Shown here piece after piece: positions 22,201 to 34,200 of a stretch of 64,000 nucleotides of DNA. The position numbers and the translations under genes are program-made. Under the pieces are notes generated by a model. The model made no database searches. It had not been told where the DNA came from and saw nothing but the letters and a program-made list of their open reading frames with translations. Where the stretch lies: positions 86,138,610-86,202,609 of the forward strand of contig NC_054702.1 of assembly GCF_016097555.1 (NCBI RefSeq), in the 5' to 3' direction. The DNA is from Gigantopelta aegis. Its lineage: Eukaryota > Mollusca > Gastropoda > Neomphalida > Peltospiridae. Positions within the stretch are counted from its first letter, which is position 1, and the number at the start of each line of letters is the position of its first letter.

Positions 22201-25200
22201 TTGTTTTCAATTCCATGTGGTTCTTTGATTTATTGAGCCCAAGTTTGATCTGAAACCAATGTTTATTTCTGAAATCACCATGGGGCAAGCTTTGATCAAT
22301 ACTGTGAAGTTAGGTCACAACTAATGAATTAAAAAATATAATATTATTTAATAAATAAATAAATAATAATAAATTTAAAAACAAATCAGGGTCATACTAG
22401 TGGGTACCATCCAATGCCCCTCTCCCCCAATGCCCCTCTTTGTTTTTTGTATCAACACAGTATCAAAGTCATATTTCCACATGCTTTGTATTTGTAGAGG
22501 TGTCTTTAAAAATTGAACACACAGTTGGTATATGACACATGAAGTACATTTGGATTGTGAGTGGTGCCAGTAGCAGCCTGGGGTGTCTCGCACTTAATCT
22601 TGTCTAGATTGGTGGGTTCCAGCTTATTTGAGATATCCTCAAGCACATCCTGTCCATCCTGGCAAACAGTCTTCGGTAGAAAGACCTTGCATTTATTAAT
22701 ATTTGACAGATAAAGGGAGGTCACAGTCTGAATGATGAGGGAGGTCATTGCACAGAATGATTTGCTAGTCCACCATTATATTATTATTATTTTTTTTACT
22801 AATGGATTCTATGTAACACCCCTCCTGGTCAGAACCAATGGTGATTTGGAATACCTCAAGATTGCATCAGGTGAAATGTTTACTGGTATTATAATTTTGT
22901 TTACAGTGCTGAGAGCAAAGAAGCCTTCAAAAACTGGACAAAGTATGATGAATCACAAGACCTGTTTTGTGACTTAGATGGTGAGTGTTCGGATATAATA
23001 ATGATACAAATAAAGAGTTGGTTATTATTATATGATGGATGTCAGCATCAGTGTTAATTTTACTCGTATGCGATTTGTTGTAGCTTCTTGAATTGTGTGT
23101 CTGGGAAGATGTTACGTCATGAGATTTGATGATGTTAAAGAAAGTTCATGTTTGTAAAAATATTTTGTGGAAAATGTATGTGCATACAAACATCAACTAA
23201 AAGAAAGCATGAATGACCACATCTGGACGATAATATATTTATGGGTTTTGACATGTTAACTTTATAAACCAATAAAAAACCCAAAAAAAAACAAATACCT
23301 GCAAGGTAAAAACATGGAACAGTTGAACGTTTATTTGATTTGATTGACTGAGAGCTTACTATTTGTTGTGAGAAATAGGACATGTTCTAATCGGTACGAC
23401 TCCAACACGACTTGTCGTATACGACTAATGTTGTTATGATTTAGGTGTTATCACAGTACAATTTAGTCGCATGTGATAAGTCTATGCAACTAATCGCATA
23501 CTGATAAATGCCCTTTTAACATTTGTGGCATGCCCTTGACAGTGCCCCCACCCTTTTTTTTTTATGTCATCACCTTGTTACCATTCTGACAGCAGCCTTT
23601 ACAATTTATCAACTGGTTATCTAACTTCTTGTCACTTCATATCTACATGTGTATCTTGGGGCTATCCTAGATATGTCTCTGCTGTAGGCATAGCCTGCCC
23701 ATTCCTTGTATTTAAACCACCAACAATGCATTATTGTTACTGGAATGTACTATAAATTTACTGCTTTGGGGCAAGGCAGATGTTTAGATAGATTATGATG
23801 AAGCTAGGTGGATGCAGTTTGAATGTATCTGTAGTAAAAATATTCAAGTATGTGTGTTATGGGGAGGTTTGGGGGTGGGGGGAGGGTCGAAAAAGCCCCT
23901 CAATTAAATGTTTTCTTTTTTTTCAACACACTGTCTCGACCCCACCCCCCATAAACTTTGCTTGCCAAAATTCCTGCTCATTCGCCTAATATATATATTT
24001 TAGAACAGCGTCTCATAAGCTAAGCCTACTACGGCTGTATGTCATATTTTTTACATGTAAATGTCTATTTACATACATGTAGTCGCCACTCCTGTCTACC
24101 AGCATAATGAGGGCACTTAATGATTTTAAGTCAGATATTTAAAACAGGTGACATTTGTAGCTGTAATAATTCACTTTTAATGTCTGTTTACGTTTCAGAT
24201 GAATCCTCAGCGGACCTGTCCTATGTTGATTTGTTGCTGAATCCTGAGCGGTACACTGGATATAAGGGAGCATCCACTCGGCGCATTTGGCGTACTATTT
24301 ATGAAGAGAATTGTTTCAAGTGAGGATGATTTGTTTTAGCTTATATGTCACTGCAATGAATAAATGTTAAATTATAAACAATATAAAGATGAAAAAATAG
24401 TTTTCTCTTAAATGGTACAGGTGTTCTCCGAAAAGTTATGTTTATTTATTTGTTTATTTGTACTTATAATCTCTTATACCATTAAGGCATGTTGTCACAT
24501 ATTTACAGCACCTAATTTCTCTAAATATGGATTATAAATAAAAATTACATTCATTTTGGATACCAAACATTGCTATTGTATCACCCAAAGTGTTATAATT
24601 GAACAATGGTGGAGGAAATTGCACATCAACAGCAGAAATTTTCATTTATGAATCTTGAAACTCTTCCATGAAAAGTGTATGAAAGATACTTGATCACATT
24701 GCATTTGTGTGATATTTTCACTATTTTGTGTCGACAGTGTCTAAAGTGAAATACCAAAATAAATCTGACTTAATATTCATTACCGAACTGAAGCAAGTAG
24801 CCAATTACACTGGCAGACAATTCCAGCAGACACGAGTGGTGACTACCTAATTACAAGATTAGTACACTTTTAGGGGCACTTTAAAAATGTAAGCATTCCT
24901 AAGCCGTAGTGAATACTAATATAATTATGTAATTACCCAAGTAGCTATAAAACATACTTGGCAGATTAATGAGTTTGCCATGGTGGATTAAAGGATGTGA
25001 TAATCTTGTGAATTTAGGTAGTCAGCATACAGCTAGCCATATATTTCCCAATACAGTGACTAGTTACGATTGTCCTGTTTAAAATGTTTATACCACTACA
25101 CTTAGTGTATAAACTTATTATCATTCGGTGCATGTTGAAAATGTTTCTTAATAACTTGTTTACATTGTTTTTGTTTCGGTTGGCTCCACTTCTCCAAGGT

Positions 25201-28200
25201 TGACCATGCTTTCTTGATACACAAGCTTGGTAAAACATTTTGACACTTAATATTTGGGGATTGTCCATCATGTGACTCAAAATATAATACATCAAACATC
25301 TGATTTCTGTCCATATCACCATTACTTTTTCTGATTTATGGACCATTATCATAATTCGATTATTTTTACTTAATGTCAGTAATAAGTAGGATATCAGGGC
25401 ATGGGTGTACATAGGATTTTGAAGGGGGGGGGGGGGTTTCCAATACATAGGATTTTGAAAAGGGGGGTTCCAAAATAGATTGCAGAGATATTGGGCATAT
25501 ATTTCTATGTTGAGTAAATATAATGGTGTCAGATATATTAAATTATAAAAAAAGCGATTTCAGGGGGGGTTCAGTCGAACCCATCGAACCCCTGGGTCCA
25601 CAGAAAATTTTGCCAAATGTTCTATCAAACTTCAAAAACTGCAGAAACCTGGTTATTTTCTAACAAAATAACAATTTTTTCATTAAATTATTTCGCCAAT
25701 TCATAATACAATTTGCCAGCTGTTTTTAAAATTCGCAGTTGGCGAATTTGACCAGTGCCAGAGCTAGCTCTGAATATGGTGGTTATGTAGATGGTTGAAT
25801 CAAATCAAATCAAAGGTTTATATTTTCAAGTAATAGGTTGTTGGGCCATTAAATAGGTCAGTAGTTTGTAACAGTATGCATTTGACACCCAGTAACAGCC
25901 AATCAGTTAATATACTATATTTATTGTTCCTCTATTAGATTCTTTATTTCTCAAATTATGTCTCTCTTTTTTTTACATAAGTAAGCAACTAACAAGTTGT
26001 AAATGTTTAAGATGTTTTTGTTGTATTTTAGGCCACAACCTACCTACGGATATGAACCGAAGTCTTTCCACTCAAGTAGGTTCTTTTTATATTTTCTATA
26101 TTTCACATAAGTAATGTTACTTTATATGTACATTTATTGGAAGATTTTACAGCTATTTGCATGTTAGCATGCTTTAAGTCATTTTAATTTGTAACAAACT
26201 TTGTCATTTACATGACACCATTAAATGTTTTGAGAAAAAGTTATATTGTAAGTATTGAGACACATCCTAAATTGCATAATGTTAAAGGGATGCTCTGGCA
26301 AGGCTTCTGGACTGGTATCTATATTCAATGATATCTAATGCATATTATTTAATATCAACAAGTATATTGGTATATTTAAAATGGTACAAATGTGACGGTT
26401 ATTATATATAACTGGTGCAGCCATTTTGTTCTATCCCAGTGAATTTGCCCTCTAATGAGCAGGTGGTTACGTAATACCTATCGTGTCATATCAGGTATTG
26501 GTCATAGAACTGAAGAAACAAACCCACCGGTCTGCTGATTTTTGCATCACAATGTTTTGTAATAATATCCATCCCAGTAAGCAGCAATAAGTATATATTA
26601 GTTTCCAATACAAAATAAACCACCATTGTCAAAGTTGCTAAAAAAAAAAAAAAACAAAAAAATACTGTCCATACATTAACCTGTAGTGTATTTTAGAAAC
26701 CCTACCTACTGAAATGATAAAGTGACTGTTTACTTAGTAAATTGGTTGCCTGCAACTGTGATTCTTGATTGGCAGGTGGATCTTTGGTAGGTAATCAGAC
26801 AGGAGCTGATTTCACTTACCTACCAAGCTTGAGTACCAGATGTACAAAACAGAAACAAAATGGCTGCTACTAGTTAGCATGAAATAATCATGTTTTTAAA
26901 AAAATTAATTCTAAAAATTAAATTATGTGTTTTTCATTTCTTAAACTGTTAGTATGTGTTGATGGTCTGAGTATGCATCTTTCCAACACATAAGTCTCAT
27001 ATTTGATCTGACTGCCCTAGTAATATGCAAATTGATATGGCAAAAATATATTGTGTTCATATCCCCCAAAAATAAATTGTAACACTTATTAGGTTTAACT
27101 GCTTGATTCATTCCTTCTTCTTCTTATTTTTTAAAATGTTTTTAAACCCTTGCTTTTATGATTTCTTTTATCCACATTAAGGCCATAAGTATATAAATTG
27201 GATTATTTAAGATTAGCTACTATAGTGTAAAATTCCTTATAATTTTATGTTACTTTGCAGCAAAATATCACGGTTAGTATGGTATTCATTAAATTTGAAT
27301 GTGTCAGTAAAATTTGCATGTAAACTAACTGACTACTTGTGTGTACCAGTGTTAGATGTGTTTTTAGTAAATAAATATACAGTGAAATACCTCTAAATGG
27401 AAACCCATGTGATCAGGTAAAGAGTGATTTTAAAGGGGTATCCAGTTTAGAGAAGTTCCGTTCTATACTGAACCATGTATTTAAAAGAGATTGAAAAACA
27501 TATAATTTTTATGTAATTCCAGTTTACAAGAGTGTTCAGTTTTGAGGGGTATCACTGTAGTTTAAAGTTTAGTCCAGAATACTTTAAAGTAACTGAATTA
27601 TTGATTATTTACATGGTATTAAATGTTTTATTTTCCATTTTTCTACTGTAAATATTACTTAAACATCTGGCAATATTTGAAACTATTAAAAATACTAGTT
27701 TTTCCCCCAGAATCTCTTAATTACACCTACCGGTATGTCTTTATCTATAGCTCTTTAATTTGAGGTCTATATTTAAAAAACAAATTAATTATAATTTTTC
27801 ATAACACCAACAAAATGTGACACAATAGTTTCAGAAAAATAAATTACTTGGGCTGCATCATTCATTGCATGCTTTTAAGCATGTTTTTGCGGTATAGCTT
27901 CCTGTAATAACCTTTTCCCATTGCTTGCAATAATTAATCCCATTTGCCATTATTCCTGTGTTTGCAGAGCCCCATATTGAAGGTAAAAGTTGAATTTGTC
28001 TCATGTTTTCATGTACTCTATTGCATGAGTGATACGAGTCTCATGTTTTCTTTCTGCTTTTATTTCTATCATTTTGCCTTTTGTATTTTTATAATATAAC
28101 AGTGACACTTAATACTTAACACAAGGGTTATGACAAATTTTATGTTTTCTAAATATGGCATGATTTGGTTAGTGTTTATAATTAGTTAATTATATATACG

Positions 28201-31200
28201 CTCATGTTCTCATAAAGTAATTTGTATTTAAACTTAAAGAATTGATCAGTTTTGTTTTGTTTGGAGATAAAATAAATCATACAAATCATAAAAAGCCTGC
28301 ATTTGTTATTTTCTTTGGTACAGTATTTACTTAGTCATTGAAAGTAAAGTTTGTTTTGCTTAACGACACCACAAGAGAACATTGATATATTAATCATCGG
28401 TTATTGAATTTCGAACATTTGCTAATTTTGACATACAGTCATAGAGAGGAAACCTGCTACATTTTTGCATTAGTTACTAAGTAGCAAGGGATCTTTTATA
28501 TGCATCACCTTACAGACAGGATAGCAGACTGCCTTTGATATACCAGTCGTGGTGCAGTGGCTGGAACGAAAAATAGCCTAATGGGCCCACCGATGGGGAT
28601 CAATCCCAGATCAACCACGCATCAAGTAAACACTTTACCACTGGGCTATGTCCCCCTCCCCCCCTACTTTTCCATTGAAGATTCATAGTTACCGTAATAT
28701 CATTAGCCATGTACAGTTATTATACATTAGAAAAATAAATACAAATCTTGTCTCTTTTGGCATAATATTTAGATAGTGGCAGTAGTATTTCTTGTTTTAA
28801 TTATTAATACAAAAATAATGATTTTTAAAATATTATTATGAATAATTTATAAAGTTTATTTATTATGTTAGTTATAATAGTTATGCTACTTGTGCATCAT
28901 TAAACTTTCGCCAATGTGTTTATACCTTTGTTTATTTATGTGTTTCTTTGTTGAACATTCATTTGTTCATCTGTTATTACTATATTTACCAAGATTTACA
29001 TCTTAGAGTATTGCACATATATATAATACTACAGTGAAACTCCTCTAAACTGGACATCCACAGGACCAAGTAAAAAGTCCAGTTTAACTTTTAGAGAGGT
29101 TGTGTTCTGAACTGATATTTAAAAAGGGAACGTGACAAATGTCCAGTTATGAGGGAATTTACAGAGGGTCCAGTTTTGTGGGGTTTCACAGTATATTCTA
29201 TATTTGGCATATTATTCATTGTGCATTACAGACAAGTTACTCATATTATTGTGCACAAGAATATTATATCTACGCTGGAGGCACTAAAGTTTAACACCTA
29301 AGTATTTGTGTTACATTTTAAAGGCAAAATCTATCTTTAAAAATATTTGTTTTACTGCCACAATACAATGGAACAATAAACTACTAAAATTAACAAAATT
29401 AAATAATATTTTCAAACTCAAAATAATGAGTGCTTTCTTAGTGGCACCTCGTGTATTTACTGGCCTGCAAGATGGCATATAAGTCTGTGCAGCAACCATT
29501 AAAACGACCACTTCTGTCATTACTGTTCACAGAAACAACTAACAGGTAATGGATTTAGACTTAATTTAAGTTCTAGACAACGGACACATCCTATTATAGT
29601 TTGTTTCAGATTAATTTATATTATGCAAATAAGATAAATATAAATGGTGTTCCATGCTCCTTAGTTTGGATAACACAAAATGACAATATAAAAAAGCCAA
29701 TGTCAAAATTAATTATCATTATTCAACAAATGTTGTCTGTTATTAACTGTATAACTGAGCACAAATAGTCTTTTCATTAACCATATAGAAGAATTATCAT
29801 TATGAAACAGATAAGGCCATGCTTTGTATTCTAGGCAGCCATATAGTTGTGTTGTGTCACTCAGAGGGAAATATGCTTGGATGTTTATGTCAACAGATAA
29901 TATAAAACATTTCCTTCATTTATAGATTCATAACTTACAATAAGGTATGCATTGCAATTTTTATGTAAACTTGTGTAAATTGATATACAACGTTGATCAT
30001 TACAATGGTGACAGACAAATGTGTTAACATGTGATACAAAAACACATTGATCGAGGCTGGCAAAAGTGTGCCTTTAGTGCATTAATTCAGAGTTTTGTTC
30101 AGTCAAATTGGTATCTATCAGTTTTATACATATATATTCACAATCAAGATGTGTTGTTTTGACAATTGTTTTATTAATTAAATTAACGTTGCTTGTTTGT
30201 TTACAAACATACGGCCAACAATTGTTTTAAGATGTAATGTAATATACCGGTAATTAACATGTGCAGACTTATATGCTGTGCAGACTTATGTGACACAGGT
30301 GTATAGAGAGTGATAAAATGCTATTCTTGGAGTTCAACATAAAACCCATGTCATAAAATGTTATTACTGTAATATGTTTTCGTGAGTTATGTCACTTGGC
30401 ATATTTGCTAAAAGTCTTCAAACAACTGCAGAGTACTTTTTTGCTGTTTTGTCACAAGTCTCTCCACATAATGTCTATTACATATATTCAGAGCATTTGT
30501 ATGAGACATGGACTGTAAACAAGGTTTAAAGGAAATTATAACTTGTGTATCAGGGTGGAAACATTTTGTGATGATCTGTTCTATAGTCCTTCCCAGCAGT
30601 GAACATTGTTTTCTTACTATAATATGCATTACAATCTAATTATGTCTGACCCGATTGCTTGTTAAATTGTACACAAAAATAGTAGGTTTCTAATTTATTT
30701 TCAAAACACTTCAACTTTTCTTTTTCTGTCAAATGAAACTGAAATAGACTATAGGTATTTAATATATAATAAAACATATAGAGATTACAGCTTTAAGTCT
30801 TAACGACCAAACGTTTCACTCTGGTTAGGACTTCAAACATAATAATGAAATAAATCGACTTTAAACCAGTACCGGTAGATACATTTTAAAAACGTTTTTA
30901 GTTATAAACCTACTTAATTCATATTTTTGTCTTACTATTTTTACTACAGTAACAAAGAAAGCCAACGAATTAGAAATTTTGACATTGACATGAAAACTCA
31001 TAAAATATTTTTTTAAATTAAAAAATATACTTTTGAAAATATGTATACGGTTTAACCCGTTATTAATTTTTAAAACCTATTAGTTACAGACGTGTATACC
31101 ATTGTTGTTTCCTGAAGTATTGAATTATCTGTGCACTACTTATCTGTGCCTGTGCAGCGCTACTTAACTATGCTACATGAATGCTTAGCATCTCTTGTGA

Positions 31201-34200
31201 TGTCCGACACCATATAACCATAAAATGTGTTGAATACGTTGTTAAATGAAACATTTCCTTTCCTCTTGTGATGTAATATTGTAAAATGATTGTTTAAATT
31301 ATAACTCTTAATACATGTGTTACTATCATTTGTACACATTTTGTCTAGTAATTTATACTTTGTGAAACGTTTCTGACTAACACTGGTAGAGCCTTTTTAA
31401 GCTTAACCTCTAAAGTTACTTATTGGTATTAAAGACATTTTCATGCTTAGAATAGAAGTGTCTGTATATATTCAATGTGTTTCTGACAATTCTAATCTGT
31501 GTAGTAATTTAATTTTATGCCCTATTTTTTTTTCATGCCTTCAAAATTATTGAGAAGTAAAATTGAGTTTGGGCTACTTTAAATATTAGGATGACCAAAA
31601 ACACATAGAATATATTGACACTGATATTTTAAACAAAAAAAAAAGTATTCAGAATGTGATTTTAATTGTTAAAAAGGTTTTATTACTCAGAAACATTACA
31701 AAGCCAGCAAACTCCATACAATCTTTTTGTTTAGTATAAATTGATGTTAATGACTTACATTTGAGTATAACAATATACAAGAAAGATCAAATGACTTATT
31801 ATCTATGTATTTGAGTATTTAACAGACCTTCATGAACAGTTGTGCCTAATAGATATCAGTTTTATCGCATTATATTTTTCACTTGTAAAATCTTTATGAA
31901 AGTGGATTTACTATAACATAAGAACTTGTAGTATTTTGTGTCTCAGTCTTTTCAGATGTATGAAATGTTTAAAAGACACATATTTAAAAGTAACTATTAT
32001 ATGAACTGTATATTGATCATATATATTAAATATAATTTTAAATTTCACACCTAACATTAAATAAATACTTAGTAAAAGTATATATATATTACTTCATTAA
32101 TATCCATCACATTTTAAGTATTATAAAAAAAATTCTCTCGTTTTTTATTCATTTATAATTGTTTTTTTCAGATATGTGTCTTGAAAAACGTGTATTTTAC
32201 CGTATGGTCTCCGGTCTTCACACAAGCATCAACACCCACCTCTCGGCTAGATATTACACACCAGGTTAGCAAACACTAGATATCCATTGCTTTATGTGGT
32301 TTTGTATATTTGTAGAAATCTTGTTAATATTATTGTAGTTTAAAGTGTATATTTTATTTGTACCATGATTAAATTGGTTTCCCGTTGTCCAACATGTGCA
32401 ATAAATGTGTATAACCACACACGTTTTAAACCCCATCTCTTACCGAGCCAAACTTCCTTATTGCATCATACAATGTCACTAGTGTTGCACTGGGAACTAT
32501 TAGCTGTCAATTAAGACACTGAAAGTATGCAAGTAACCATGCAAGTAACCACATAAGTTTATGTGGTAACTTTAATAAGAACATTTAAAATAAGTAAATG
32601 TTAATGTTAATTAAATGTTTATGATAATTAGGAATATTTAACAGATTCTTCTCCCTTTTTTTTTCTGTTTCGACTTTAAATATTTAAAATTTGATTTTAA
32701 CAAATATTACACTAATGAGATTAAAGATCTTAAGAATGTCAATATTGGTGTTAATCATCAAGTCAGTCTTGTATTTACGTCTTTCTGACACCCAGTAATC
32801 GATGTATTTTGTGCCTGGGTTCATCAAACATTCAATCATCCAATTACTTATTAACTCAGGATATCTCGATGTTGACAAATTGTTCCATGACATTATTTTC
32901 ATAAAAAATATTGTGTTTATTTAAAAGTGCCATTATCTAGAACTATTTGTTTCGGACACTTCAGCAACAAGATAAGTTTCCATGTATTTAACCAAAATTA
33001 AAAATGGACAGTGGGTTTTTTTCCTTTGATCTATAGCAGAAGTGTAATGGTTACAAATCATGAAGTATGAATATAGTCTAGATATATTAACATTGCTACA
33101 CAGTAAAAAATAACCCCCCAAAACCATGATGATGTAATGAACTAAAAGTTTTAACGTTAAATTAAAACACATTATAAAGTCATGAAAAAATATATATATA
33201 TATATATCACAGGTAAGAGTGTTTTTGAGCTAATGAGACAGCAAAGGTCAATACAATGACATCTGCCTGTATGGTATTCACTGAAACATCTTTTATTGTT
33301 TTTAACAAACGAATAGATTAGGCACATGTTAAGACCTCTCTTGTTGGATATGGTAATCGCAGTTTGTGGTATATGAACATGATGCTAGGCTATTTAATAC
33401 TAGAATATTCTACATATTTCATATTTGTAAAGAATATTTTAAAATTGTATTGACAGAGCAAATACATATTTACTTACCTGTATATTTCAGCAATAAATGG
33501 TTTTGGACAAGGTGTTTGGGGTCCAAATGTTAAAGAATTTAAAAGGCGTTTTGAACCAGAAACCACAAATGGCGAAGGTCCCCAGAGGCTGAAGAATCTA
33601 TACTTTACTTACCTAGTAGAACTGAGAGCAATAGCTAAAGCAGCTCCATATCTGCTTCAGGTAACGTATTTGTCAACAATCTTAACATAAGCACACATTA
33701 ATATTCATGAGCTTTAAAAACTAAAAGAAGCAAACCATATTATGTTCATTAATAATTGTGAATATTTTTTTTTTATTTACCATATTAGTTAGTAATTATA
33801 TGTACATGTATTAGTAATTTGAAATGTTCAAGTTGGGAGATATATGTAATAAAAACAGTTAATTTTAAAATTGGTACACTTAACAATACTATGTTACAGA
33901 CAATTGATAACAGTAGAGATGAATTGTGTATTTGAAATACCAGGAACTTATAAATATTTACAGTTAGACTTAACTTTTTAATGAAGTCAGTCCCAAGACA
34001 TTAAAGATTTGAGTCTAGACATTAAATGTTTTATAAGCAAGGTGCCAGGTGTAAAGATGTATAACTTGTTGCTCGATTTTATTTTTATATAATAAATGTA
34101 ATTATAATTTTGTAGGAAGAATTTTATACAGGAGATTCAGAAGAAGATGAAGATGTTAAAGAAGGAATTCATGAGCTTCTACATATTATCAAGTAAGTCG

